Positions 1-8,262 of a DNA stretch of 64,000 bases are shown one piece after another (position 1 is the first letter of the stretch; every line of letters starts with the position of its first letter). The notes under the pieces were generated by a model. That model made no database searches and was not told the origin of the DNA. It saw only the letters and a list, made by a program, of their open reading frames with translations. This DNA is from an uncultured Lentibacter sp. (GTDB taxonomy: Bacteria > Pseudomonadota > Alphaproteobacteria > Rhodobacterales > Rhodobacteraceae): the NCBI RefSeq assembly GCF_937123735.1, contig NZ_CAKZKL010000025.1:42656-106655 (forward strand). The letters are read 5' to 3'. A program made the position numbers and the translations under genes.

Positions 1-314
1 TGGCTTACGTTTCCGGGCTCATAAATCGGCCCGGGGCTCTGGAAAATATGGGCAAAGCCAGCCGCCTTCGCCGCTGTCAGCCCGCCAAAGGGTGGGGCTG
101 CCTTCTGCGCGGCGCTGAGGTCCGATTTGCGCAGCACAGGCAACCGGGCCAGGGCCTCTGGGCTCGTGATCTGGCTGGCGTCCACGCCCGCGAGGCTCTT
201 GCCATAGCCCGAAAGCCCCTGCGCCAGAGCGATTTGCCGGGGCAACCGCTCCGCCACATCCGCGGCGCGCGCATCAGGTGTCCGTGTCTCCAACTCATCA
301 AAAAACTGGCTCAT
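1..314 (-). CDS. PaaK-like phenylacetate-CoA ligase family protein (partial, N-terminus)
   Basis: The first 104 codons of a gene that runs off the left edge are read on the minus strand from ATG at 314 (MSQFFDELET...). The N-terminal pattern, with short helices followed by ARLPVLRKSDL, resembles the start of phenylacetate-CoA ligase-type adenylate-forming enzymes, which activate aromatic or other acids with CoA. The catalytic core lies outside the window, so the substrate cannot be judged. It is the last visible gene of the transporter operon, 106 bp after livF, which suggests that it activates the imported acid. The family call rests on a short stretch and is moderate. Confidence 0.6.
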   Translation of the reverse strand, partial: MSQFFDELETRTPDARAADVAERLPRQIALAQGLSGYGKSLAGVDASQITSPEALARLPVLRKSDLSAAQKAAPPFGGLTAAKAAGFAHIFQSPGPIYEPGNVS

Positions 315-420
315 GGGTGAAACTTTCTCGTGCTTAGCAGGCCGGATACCCGGCAGGTATAGAAGCTTGACGGGGGCCGATCAAAAACCCCCTGACAGTG
401 ACTTTACGGGCCGGGCCGTC

Positions 421-1245
421 TTAGCTCAGCCATCTTTTGCGACGGCGATAGGAGCGCACATCACGAAAGCTCTTGCGCCCCTCGTCCGACATCCCGAGGT
501 AGAATTCCTTCACATCCGGGTTTTCCCGAAGCTCTGCGGCAGGGCCATCCATAACCACCCGACCGGACTCAAGAATATAACCGTAATGCGCAAAGCGCAG
601 GGCCACATTTGTGTTCTGTTCAGCCAGAAGGAAGGTGTATCCCTCTTCCTCGTTGAGCTGTTTCACAATCCCGAAAATCTGCTCCACGAGCTGTGGCGCA
701 AGGCCCATTGAAGGCTCATCCAGCAGGATCGTTTCGGGCCGGCTCATCAGCGCACGGCCAATCGCAACCATCTGCTGCTCCCCGCCCGAGGTATAGCCAG
801 CCTGGCTCTTGCGGCGCTCTTTGAGCCGCGGAAAATAGGTATAGACCATCTCAAGGTCGGCATCGACCGCCCCCTTGCCTTCGGTTCTGGTATAGGCGCC
901 TGTGAGCAGGTTTTCCTCAACTGTGAGGTGCTCAAAACAGTGCCGCCCTTCCATAACCTGAATAACGCCGCGCTTCACAAGATCCGCCGGGTCCATATGC
1001 TGGGTGATCTCACCACGGTAGCTCACACTGCCCTTTGTCACCTCTCCACGCTCCGAGTGCAGGAGGTTGGAAATGGCCTTGAGCGTGGTCGTCTTGCCAG
1101 CACCATTGCCGCCCAGCAGCGCGGTGATCCCGCCCTTGGGCACTTTCAGCGAAACGCCTTTCAGAACCAGAATGACGTGGTTGTAGATCACCTCAATGTT
1201 GTTGATCTCGAGAACGGTTTCGTTTGTGTCACCAGCATCCAGCAT
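421..1245 (-). CDS. livF: Branched-chain-type ABC transporter ATP-binding protein (LivF-like)
   Basis: This 274-residue protein is a cytoplasmic ATPase of a Liv (HAAT) family importer. Walker A is GGNGAGKTT at residues 45-53, the signature is TSGGEQQ in place of the usual LSGGEQQ, and Walker B ends in LLDEPSMGL. The Q-loop region and the 'VMEGRHCFEHLTVEENLL' stretch are typical of LivF rather than LivG. An N-terminal extension of about 11 residues precedes the ABC domain. It follows the substrate-binding protein gene across a 72-bp gap that holds a stable hairpin, so expression may be lower than that of the binding protein. The substrate is probably an organic acid, given the flanking CoA ligases (inference). 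Confidence 0.93.
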   Translation of the reverse strand: MLDAGDTNETVLEINNIEVIYNHVILVLKGVSLKVPKGGITALLGGNGAGKTTTLKAISNLLHSERGEVTKGSVSYRGEITQHMDPADLVKRGVIQVMEGRHCFEHLTVEENLLTGAYTRTEGKGAVDADLEMVYTYFPRLKERRKSQAGYTSGGEQQMVAIGRALMSRPETILLDEPSMGLAPQLVEQIFGIVKQLNEEEGYTFLLAEQNTNVALRFAHYGYILESGRVVMDGPAAELRENPDVKEFYLGMSDEGRKSFRDVRSYRRRKRWLS

Positions 1246-1283
1246 GTCTCAGGGCTCGCTTGTTTGATCTTCGGTTAAAAGGT

Positions 1284-1310
1284 TGGCCGCCCGCACAAGG
1301 CAGGCGGCCA
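1284..1310 (-). terminator. Hairpin between binding-protein gene and livF
   Basis: A perfect 8-bp stem (TGGCCGCC at 1284-1291, GGCGGCCA at 1303-1310) with an 11-nt loop lies 8 bp past the stop of the substrate-binding protein gene, and its minus-strand transcript continues into AACCTTTTAAC. Such hairpins after binding-protein genes usually act as partial terminators or mRNA stabilisers that raise binding-protein levels over the rest of the operon. The short U-run favours attenuation over full termination. Confidence 0.55.
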
Positions 1311-1317
1311 GAGGCGC

Positions 1318-2601
1318 TTAGTTGCAGCGCTGTTCGATGTTGTTTTCAGCCGCAAACGATTCTGAGTCTGCGGTGATCAGCGGCAGGATGACATCCATGT
1401 CCGAGGGGCCAAAGTCAGAGATCAGGCTCCACTTCTTGTCCGCCGCGTTCCACTGCGTGATCCCGCCGAGGCCTGGGCCACCGTGGTTTTCGCAGCTTAC
1501 TTTGAAGCTTGGACCGAAGTTTGGCATCCCAAGGGCTGTCATCTTCGCTTCGGTGATCTCCAGCGCTTCCATGCCATCACGCATCATCGCTGGCGTGATA
1601 TCGGCTGTGCCGTGGATCTCCTGGGCTGTCTTGGCCGCTTCTGCTGCAAGCATCGCCGCATACATACCACGGTTGTAAAGCACCGTGCCGATCTGATCGC
1701 CAGCGCCGGCCGCGAGGCCCTTGTCAACAACATGCTTCTGGATGTCGTCAAAGATCGGGAAGTCAGAACCGACATTGTGGAAGGTCACCGATTTGTAGCC
1801 ATTGGCCGCATCACCCGCAGGTGTTACGTCATGCTCCGCACCTGACCACCAGATCCCGATGAAGTTTTCCATGGGGAAGCGGATGTTGGCGGCTTCCTGA
1901 ATGGCCACCTGGTTCATAACGCCCCAGCCATACATGATTACATAGTCGGGACGGTCACGACGGATTTGAAGCCATTGGGATTTCTGCTCCTGACCTGGGT
2001 GGTCAACGGGCAAAAGGCTCAGCTCGTAACCGTGCTTTTTGGCCAGCTCTTCCAAGGTGCGGATCGGCTCTTTGCCGTAGGCAGAGTTGTGATAGACGAG
2101 CGCAACTTTCTTGCCGTTGATATCGCCGCCATTGGTGTCCAGAAGGTGGTTGATCGCAACAGAAGCGCCGTTCCAGTAGTTAGCAGGGTAGTTGAAGATG
2201 TGGCTAAACACCTTGCCGTTCGCCGCTGAAGTGCGCCCATAGCCCATTGTGTGGAGCGGGATATTGTCGGCTGTCACTTTCGGGATCAGCTGGTAGGTGA
2301 TGCCCGTTGACAGCGGTTGATAAACAAGCGCGCCCTCGCCCTTGGTGGCTTCGTAGCATTCAACACCTTTTTCGGTGTTATAGCCGGTTTCACACTCTGG
2401 CACTTTGGTCATGACGCCGCCAATACCGCCATCACGCTCGTTGAGCAGTGTGAAGTAGTCGGCATAGCCGTCGGCAAACGGAATGCCCCCCGCCGCGTAT
2501 GGGCCTGTGCGGTATGAGAGTGACGGGAACACAAGGTCCGCCATCACAGGGCCTGCCGCCATCACGGCTGCCACGGCCATTGTTGCTAGTTTCTTCTTCA
2601 T
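1318..2601 (-). CDS. ABC transporter periplasmic substrate-binding protein (LivK/Peripla_BP_6 type)
   Basis: This 427-residue exported protein has a clear Sec signal peptide (MKKKLA, hydrophobic core, cleavage near VMA-DL at about residue 21). The mature part fits the type I periplasmic-binding fold of Liv/HAAT importers: it has a GPYAAGG ligand-loop region and a 'KKVALVYHNSAYGKEP' second-lobe strand. At 427 residues it is longer than classic LivJ/LivK (about 370), as is common for binding proteins of aromatic or other organic acid importers. A strong ribosome-binding site (GGAGGAG) precedes ATG 2601. It sits between livM and livF in the operon. The ligand cannot be read from sequence. Confidence 0.9.
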   Translation of the reverse strand: MKKKLATMAVAAVMAAGPVMADLVFPSLSYRTGPYAAGGIPFADGYADYFTLLNERDGGIGGVMTKVPECETGYNTEKGVECYEATKGEGALVYQPLSTGITYQLIPKVTADNIPLHTMGYGRTSAANGKVFSHIFNYPANYWNGASVAINHLLDTNGGDINGKKVALVYHNSAYGKEPIRTLEELAKKHGYELSLLPVDHPGQEQKSQWLQIRRDRPDYVIMYGWGVMNQVAIQEAANIRFPMENFIGIWWSGAEHDVTPAGDAANGYKSVTFHNVGSDFPIFDDIQKHVVDKGLAAGAGDQIGTVLYNRGMYAAMLAAEAAKTAQEIHGTADITPAMMRDGMEALEITEAKMTALGMPNFGPSFKVSCENHGGPGLGGITQWNAADKKWSLISDFGPSDMDVILPLITADSESFAAENNIEQRCN

Positions 2602-2674
2602 CGGGGTCTCCTCCCTTGGTTATGTCCGATGTTCGCCGCGGCCTGAGGCCGCCGCCCTTATTTGTTGCCGCGCC

Positions 2675-3967
2675 CTAGTGGGGGAACGGCCACAACCGTA
2701 GTTTCTCTTTCGCCACGCGCCACAGCTGGGCTAGCCCATGTGGTTCGGCGATCAGGAAAATAATGATCAACGCTCCGACAATCACAAGCTGCATATGGGC
2801 CACAATATCGGTGGGCCACCCCATGCCGCCAATGGCCAGCGCATAGGCCATGAAACTCGCCAGCGCGGCAAAAATCCAATAGATCCCAGCACCGGCAATC
2901 AGGCTGCGGTGGCGTAGGGTGCTGACAAGCAGCATCCCAACCGAGCCAACAAGCGCCGCCATGAACACCCAGCTCATTGTGGTTGCAAATCCGGAGATCT
3001 GGTCAGTGCTGTCCGCCAGCATCAGCTTGAGCAACACAGGCAGCAACACAAGGAAGGCCGCGCCCGCAAAGGATCCGAAAATTGATCCCAGACCGCCAAT
3101 GATCACCATGAAGAGCACAATGAAGGATTTCTGGATGCCAAAGGCCTCGCCCACTTCCACCGCGCCGAGATAGACCGCGAAGAACAGCGCCCCCGCGATA
3201 CCAATGTAAAAGGAACTCACGGCAAATGCGCTGAGCTTGGCTTTCAGAGGGTTCACCCCAATGATCTCCGCCGCGATGTCCATATCGCGAATGGCCATCC
3301 ACTTGCGGCCAGAGGCCCCCCGCGTCAGGTTGCGTGCAATGATCGCCGTGATCGTCGCGATCACCAAACAGAAGAGATAGCTGGCCCAGGCTTCGGTGCT
3401 TGGCCCGGTGATGGCCACACCAAAGATCTCGCGCTCCGGCGCATTGATCTGGCCCGAGGCCGAATAATTGTAAGCCCAAGACCACTTGTTAAACAGCCAA
3501 ACCAGGAAGAACTGCGCAGCCAGTGTGGCCACGGCCAGGTAAAACCCCTTGATGCGCAGGCTCGGCAAGCCAAACAGCACACCGACAACCGCCGTCACCA
3601 GCCCCGCCAAGATGACCGAGAAGAAGATATTGATCGGCGGCAAGGCATATTGCACACCGCCAATCCAGATATCGAGCCCTGTCATGAACTTGTAGCAAGC
3701 ATAGGCCCCCACCGCCATGAAGCCCCCGGTGCCCAGCGAGACCTGCCCGCAATAGCCCACGAGAATATTCAGCCCGATCGCCGCAATCGAATAGATCAGG
3801 AACGGCAGGAAAATCGCGTTGACCCAATAATCATTGATCAGCAGTGGCACCATTGCAAAGGCCACAAACAGCACAAAGTAATAGCGGTAGCGGTCAAATT
3901 TGATCGGGAAGGTTTGCCCGTCGTCCTGGTAGGATGTTTTGTAGTCACCGGCCTCACGATAAAACAT
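2675..3967 (-). CDS. livM: Branched-chain-type ABC transporter permease (LivM-like)
   Basis: This 430-residue inner-membrane permease has about ten hydrophobic segments. The conserved LivM core (IYSIAAIGLNILVGYCGQVSLG) begins near residue 60, after a hydrophilic N-terminal stretch of about 30 residues and a first membrane segment. The EAA-like cytoplasmic loop follows the 'RDMDIAAEIIGVNPLKAKL' region, where the ATPases dock. Its start overlaps the stop of the preceding small gene (TGATG), which implies translational coupling. The C-terminus carries extra membrane segments beyond the minimal LivM length. Confidence 0.93.
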   Translation of the reverse strand: MFYREAGDYKTSYQDDGQTFPIKFDRYRYYFVLFVAFAMVPLLINDYWVNAIFLPFLIYSIAAIGLNILVGYCGQVSLGTGGFMAVGAYACYKFMTGLDIWIGGVQYALPPINIFFSVILAGLVTAVVGVLFGLPSLRIKGFYLAVATLAAQFFLVWLFNKWSWAYNYSASGQINAPEREIFGVAITGPSTEAWASYLFCLVIATITAIIARNLTRGASGRKWMAIRDMDIAAEIIGVNPLKAKLSAFAVSSFYIGIAGALFFAVYLGAVEVGEAFGIQKSFIVLFMVIIGGLGSIFGSFAGAAFLVLLPVLLKLMLADSTDQISGFATTMSWVFMAALVGSVGMLLVSTLRHRSLIAGAGIYWIFAALASFMAYALAIGGMGWPTDIVAHMQLVIVGALIIIFLIAEPHGLAQLWRVAKEKLRLWPFPH

Positions 3968-4218
3968 CAGACACTCTCCCCGTTTGGTTCTTGATGGCCC
4001 AGCTCAACGCGGTTGCTGCGTTTGGCATAGCCTGTTTCTTCTGCGTGGCGGACCAGCTGGAAATATGTCCACAAACCGATGCCCGCCCCGAATGCGGCCA
4101 GAATGGCTGCTGTTGTGATCTGGCTGTCACTGCCGGTGCCGGCGGACAGGGCAATATATCCGAAGGACCAGAACCCCGCCCAAGCAACAACATTGATAAC
4201 TGCAATCAGCTTCATCAT
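3967..4218 (-). CDS. Small membrane protein encoded between livH and livM
   Basis: This is an 83-residue protein (MMKLIAVINV...) with two predicted transmembrane helices, at about residues 3-24 and 32-52, followed by a polar, charged tail ending in QEPNGESV. I chose ATG 4218 because the longer open frame upstream only shadows livH; the second Met at 4215 is also possible. It lies 4 bp after the livH stop and overlaps the livM start by one base, so it is embedded in the transporter operon and probably belongs to the permease complex or its assembly. I do not recognise a named family. Confidence 0.75.
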   Translation of the reverse strand: MMKLIAVINVVAWAGFWSFGYIALSAGTGSDSQITTAAILAAFGAGIGLWTYFQLVRHAEETGYAKRSNRVELGHQEPNGESV

Positions 4219-4222
4219 GGCG

Positions 4223-5224
4223 CTAGACCCTCTCGATAATCTTCTCGCCAAACAGCCCCTGGGGCCGGAAGACGAGGAAGATAAGCGCAAGCACATAGGC
4301 AAACCAGTTCTCGGTGGCACCGCCCACCATGGGGCCGATGGCAAATTCAAACAGCTTTTCGCCCACACCGATGATCAAACCACCCACAATCGCGCCGGGA
4401 ATAGAGGTAAACCCGCCCAACATCAGAACCGGAAGCGCCTTGAGCGCGATCAGCGAGAGCGAGAACTGGACGCCAGATTTGGTGCCCCACATGATGCCGG
4501 CAACCAGCGCCACAAACCCCGCAAGCGACCACACCATAACCCAGATAAAGTTGAGGTTGATCCCAACAGACAGCGCCGCCTGGTGGTCATCTGCCACAGC
4601 GCGCATGGCGCGGCCCTGCTTGCTGTATTGGCTGAAAATCACCAATGACAGCACCAAGATAGCGGCAATCACCGTGGCAAACATGTCGAGCTTGTCGATG
4701 AAGAACCCATAGAAATTCTCATTGCCAAAGCCCATCCACTGGGTGTTTTCTTCCAGCCAGAAGCTCGCACCCTGCGGCAGGCCCACATCCAGCTTCTTGA
4801 TTTCAGAACCCCACATCAGGTCGCTCACCCCTTCCAGGAAATAAGCCAAGCCAATGGTGGCCATGAACAGGATGATCGGCTCCTGCCCGACAAGATGGCG
4901 GAAAACGAACTTCTGCACCAACCACGCCAGCGCAACCATCACAGCCGCGGTAAACAAAATTCCCAGTATGGCAGGCAAATGCCAGCCAAAGTAATGCACT
5001 TCCGTGCCAAAAATCGCGTTGATCAGATGGCTGAAGGGAACTTGCCCCTTCATGATCCCCACAAGCGTGGCCGCCGCAAAAAGCGCCATAACGCCTTGAG
5101 CATAGTTGAAGATCCCCGACGCTTTGTAGATCAGAACAAACCCAAGCGCGACAAGCGCATAAAGCACCCCCGCCATGAGGCCGTTGAGGAAGACTTCTGC
5201 CCCGAAAATAAGATTGTCAGACAT
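4223..5224 (-). CDS. livH: Branched-chain-type ABC transporter permease (LivH-like)
   Basis: This 333-residue inner-membrane permease begins with the typical LivH N-terminus (FLNGLMAGVLYALVALGFVLIYKASG) and the 'FNYAQG' motif. The EAA loop appears around 'RAVADDHQAALSVGINLN' and the protein ends in 'LIFLVFRPQGLFGEKIIERV', a hallmark of LivH. It forms the transmembrane channel with LivM, powered by LivF and LivG. The stop is separated from the next small gene by only 4 bp, and it lies 40 bp after livG. Confidence 0.94.
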   Translation of the reverse strand: MSDNLIFGAEVFLNGLMAGVLYALVALGFVLIYKASGIFNYAQGVMALFAAATLVGIMKGQVPFSHLINAIFGTEVHYFGWHLPAILGILFTAAVMVALAWLVQKFVFRHLVGQEPIILFMATIGLAYFLEGVSDLMWGSEIKKLDVGLPQGASFWLEENTQWMGFGNENFYGFFIDKLDMFATVIAAILVLSLVIFSQYSKQGRAMRAVADDHQAALSVGINLNFIWVMVWSLAGFVALVAGIMWGTKSGVQFSLSLIALKALPVLMLGGFTSIPGAIVGGLIIGVGEKLFEFAIGPMVGGATENWFAYVLALIFLVFRPQGLFGEKIIERV

Positions 5225-5264
5225 GGCTTAAGCCTCCAGATTTCTTTGGATGTTCAGGGTCAGA

Positions 5265-6086
5265 TCAGTCATGGCTCACCCCCAGATAAGCGTCGATCAC
5301 AGCTTGGTTGTTGCGCACCTCATCTGGCGTGCCGTCCCCAATCTTCTTGCCATAATCCATCACCACAACACGGTCCGAGAGGTCCATAACCACGCCCATA
5401 TCGTGCTCGATAAGCGCAATCGTGGTGCCAAATTCGTCATTCACATCCAGAATAAAGCGGCTCATGTCCTCTTTTTCCTCGACGTTCATCCCGGCCATAG
5501 GCTCGTCCAGCAGCAAAAGCGAAGGCTCCGCCGCCAGCGCGCGCGCCAGCTCAACCCGCTTCTTGAGGCCATAAGGCAGCCGCGAAACCGGTGTTTTGCG
5601 GATCGCCTGAATTTCGAGAAAATCAATGATTTTTTCGGCCTTTTCGCGGTTTTCAACTTCTTCCGCCTCGGCTTTGCCCTTCCAGAGGCCCTGGGCAAAA
5701 AGCCCTGTGGTCATATGGTTCAGCCGCCCGGTCATAACGTTGTCCAGAACACTCATGCCGTCAAACAGGGCAATATTCTGGAAGGTGCGCGCAATACCTT
5801 GCCGCGCCACTTCGTAAGGCTTCATCTGCGGGCGCTTGGCCCCTTGATACCAGACTTCGCCCTCCTGAGGAATGTAGAAGCCGGAAATCACGTTGAGCAT
5901 CGAGGATTTGCCAGCGCCGTTCGGGCCGATAATGGCGCGAATTTCACCTTCCTTGATGTCAAAACTGATGTCGGTGATCGCTTTCACCCCTCCAAAGCGC
6001 AGGGTGATGTTTTTCATCTCCATCAGCGTGCCGCCGATCTTGCGTCCATCGGCTGTGGTGTAGCCTTCGCTGCTCATATCGTTCAT
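5265..6086 (-). CDS. livG: Branched-chain-type ABC transporter ATP-binding protein (LivG-like)
   Basis: This 273-residue ATPase has Walker A GPNGAGKSS, a 'MKPYEVARQGIARTFQNIALF' segment typical of LivG, Walker B LLLLDEPMAGMN and the H-loop EHDMGVVMDLSDRVVVMDYG. The signature region reads SRLPYGLKKRVELARAL, with LPYG replacing LSGG as usual in LivG. It starts inside the stop of the upstream acyl-CoA synthetase gene (4-bp ATGA overlap), so ligase and transporter are translationally coupled. Confidence 0.94.
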   Translation of the reverse strand: MNDMSSEGYTTADGRKIGGTLMEMKNITLRFGGVKAITDISFDIKEGEIRAIIGPNGAGKSSMLNVISGFYIPQEGEVWYQGAKRPQMKPYEVARQGIARTFQNIALFDGMSVLDNVMTGRLNHMTTGLFAQGLWKGKAEAEEVENREKAEKIIDFLEIQAIRKTPVSRLPYGLKKRVELARALAAEPSLLLLDEPMAGMNVEEKEDMSRFILDVNDEFGTTIALIEHDMGVVMDLSDRVVVMDYGKKIGDGTPDEVRNNQAVIDAYLGVSHD

Positions 6087-8056
6087 TCTGCTGCCACCTT
6101 CTGTGTGCTCACGGCCTGCACCTTGGCATCAATGATGCTCAAGGTTGCGCTGATCGCGCCCTTGCGCCCGTCTTCATAGGTCACTTCTGTTGTGGTCGAT
6201 ACTTGGGGCGCACCGTCATAGAGCGCGTCCACAATGTCCTTGAACTTGTCCGCCACAATCACCCGGCGCACCTTGCGGGTGCGGGTCATCTCGCCATCAT
6301 CCGCATCCAGCTCCTTGTGCAACACAACAAAGCGGTGCACCTGACAGCCCGAAAGCATCTCGTCTTTTGCGACCGATTTATTGACTTCTTCCACATGGCT
6401 CTGGATCGAGGCCAGCACCTTGGGGTGTCCCGCCAGCTCCTGATAGGAGGCATAGGCAATGTTGTTACGCTCCGCCCAGTTGCCCACAGCCGTGAGGTCG
6501 ATGTTGATAAAGGCCACACAACGGTCCTTGCCATTGCCAAACAACACAGCCTCCAGAATATCCGGATAGAACTTGAGCTTGTTTTCAACATATTTTGGCG
6601 CAAACAGGCTGCCGTCGGCCATGGTGCCAACATCCTTGGCACGGTCGATGATCCGCAGATGCCCGGTCTCCGGCTCAAAGAAGCCCGCATCGCCGGTGGC
6701 CACCCAGCCCTCACCATCTTTGGTTGAGGCCGTGCTCTCGGCGTTTTTGTAGTATTCCACAAAAGTGCCTTCGGAGCGGTAGTAGATTTCGCCATTCTCC
6801 GCGATCCGGATTTCCACACCCTTCGCAGGCACGCCCACCGTGTCGGCCCGCACTTCGCCATCCGGCTGCACAGTGATGAAAACGCTGGCCTCTGTCTGGC
6901 CATACAGCTGCTTGAGGTTGATGCCGAGCGAGCGGTAGAATTCAAAGATCTCCGGTCCGATCGCCTCGCCCGCCGTATAGCCCACGCGCACACGGCTAAA
7001 GCCGAGCGTGTTCTTGAGGGGCCCGTAAATCATCAACTCACCTAGCTTGTATTTCATCCGGTCCATAAAGCCCACGGGCTTGCCGTCAAGAATGGCAGGA
7101 CCAACCTTCTTGGCATGTGCCATGAAGTAGTCAAACAGGCTTTTCTTGAAGGCGCTCGCATCTTCCATGCGGATCATCACATTGGTCAGCTGCGTCTCAA
7201 AAATACGCGGCGGCGCAAAATAATAAGTCGGGCCGATCTCGCGCAGATCGGTCATCATGGTTTCCGGGCTCTCAGGGCAGTTTGTGCAAAAACCCGTCCA
7301 ATAGGCCTGACCGACCGAGAAAATAAAATCTCCCACCCAAGCCATTGGCAGATAAGCCAGAATTTCATCACCTGCGTTGAGATTGTCAAATTCACTGGCG
7401 TTCTTGGCGGTCTCGATGATGTTGCGGTTGGACAGCACAACACCCTTCGGCTTGCCTGTCGTGCCCGAGGTGTAAAGCATGACGCAGGTGCTGTCATAGG
7501 TCAGCTTCTCGCGGCGGGCTTTCAGATCTTCGATCCACTCGTAATACGCCGCACGGCCCTGCGCCTGAATATCAACAAACCGGTGCAGCGCATGATGGTC
7601 ATATTTGCGCAGACCCCGAGGGTCGACATAGACCATATGCTCAAACTGGTGCAGCCCGTCCTGAATTTCGATGACTTTGTCGACCTGCTCCTGATCCTGG
7701 CAGACAACAAAACGCGCGCCGCAATGCTCCAGCACATAGGCCATCTCTTCCGCAGAGGCATCCTGATACAGCGGCACAGGCACAGCCCCCACCGATTGCG
7801 CCGCAACCATTGTCCAGTAAAAATGGGGCCGGTTGCGCCCGATGATTGCGATGAAATCGCCCTCATTCACGCCGAGGTTGATAAATCCGAGCGCCAGAGC
7901 CTCGATTTCCTTCTCGGCCTGCGCCCAGGTCCAGCTTTGCCAGATCCCGAATTCCTTTTCACGGTATGCAGCCTTGCTGCCAAAGTCCCGCGCGTTCCGC
8001 TGCAACAGCGCCGGAACGGAGCAAAGCCCGCCCGTCGCCTCTGACGACTGTGTCAA
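6083..8056 (-). CDS. AMP-dependent long-chain acyl-CoA synthetase-like ligase
   Basis: This 657-residue adenylate-forming enzyme activates a carboxylic acid with ATP and CoA in the cytoplasm. The P-loop-like A3 motif YTSGTTGKPKG (about residue 195), the YGQTEAS A5 motif and the ATGDAGFF/DRAKD segments are intact. Size and motifs match the long-chain fatty-acyl-CoA synthetase-like group found beside Liv-type importers in Rhodobacterales. It is the first gene of a minus-strand operon with livG-livH-small-livM-binding protein-livF-PaaK-like ligase. Import followed by CoA activation is the likely logic; the actual acid is unknown. Confidence 0.88.
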   Translation of the reverse strand: MTQSSEATGGLCSVPALLQRNARDFGSKAAYREKEFGIWQSWTWAQAEKEIEALALGFINLGVNEGDFIAIIGRNRPHFYWTMVAAQSVGAVPVPLYQDASAEEMAYVLEHCGARFVVCQDQEQVDKVIEIQDGLHQFEHMVYVDPRGLRKYDHHALHRFVDIQAQGRAAYYEWIEDLKARREKLTYDSTCVMLYTSGTTGKPKGVVLSNRNIIETAKNASEFDNLNAGDEILAYLPMAWVGDFIFSVGQAYWTGFCTNCPESPETMMTDLREIGPTYYFAPPRIFETQLTNVMIRMEDASAFKKSLFDYFMAHAKKVGPAILDGKPVGFMDRMKYKLGELMIYGPLKNTLGFSRVRVGYTAGEAIGPEIFEFYRSLGINLKQLYGQTEASVFITVQPDGEVRADTVGVPAKGVEIRIAENGEIYYRSEGTFVEYYKNAESTASTKDGEGWVATGDAGFFEPETGHLRIIDRAKDVGTMADGSLFAPKYVENKLKFYPDILEAVLFGNGKDRCVAFINIDLTAVGNWAERNNIAYASYQELAGHPKVLASIQSHVEEVNKSVAKDEMLSGCQVHRFVVLHKELDADDGEMTRTRKVRRVIVADKFKDIVDALYDGAPQVSTTTEVTYEDGRKGAISATLSIIDAKVQAVSTQKVAAE

Positions 8057-8136
8057 ATCTATTCCTCCCTTTGCCCCATGCAGGCAAACTCACCACGTTC
8101 CGGGCGATTCTCCTTCCCCCAGCGTGACGGTTTCAC

Positions 8137-8150
8137 AGTTGCCGTCAACT
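8137..8150. promoter_or_regulatory. Inverted repeat in the divergent ligase/kinase promoter region
   Basis: AGTTG-CCGT-CAACT is a perfect 5-bp inverted repeat in the 206-bp region between the ligase operon (minus) and the sensor kinase (plus). It is a candidate binding site for the adjacent response regulator, but it is short and occurs once, so the assignment is weak. Confidence 0.25.
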
Positions 8151-8262
8151 TTTACCTGATCATTTCGCGAATCTAACGAATTGTAACAAGCAACATTCAG
8201 GGGCCGCCTTGGGGTTTGCCTTGGCGCTTCACGGTGTTAGCAAATGTCAGGAGAGGGCCCAA

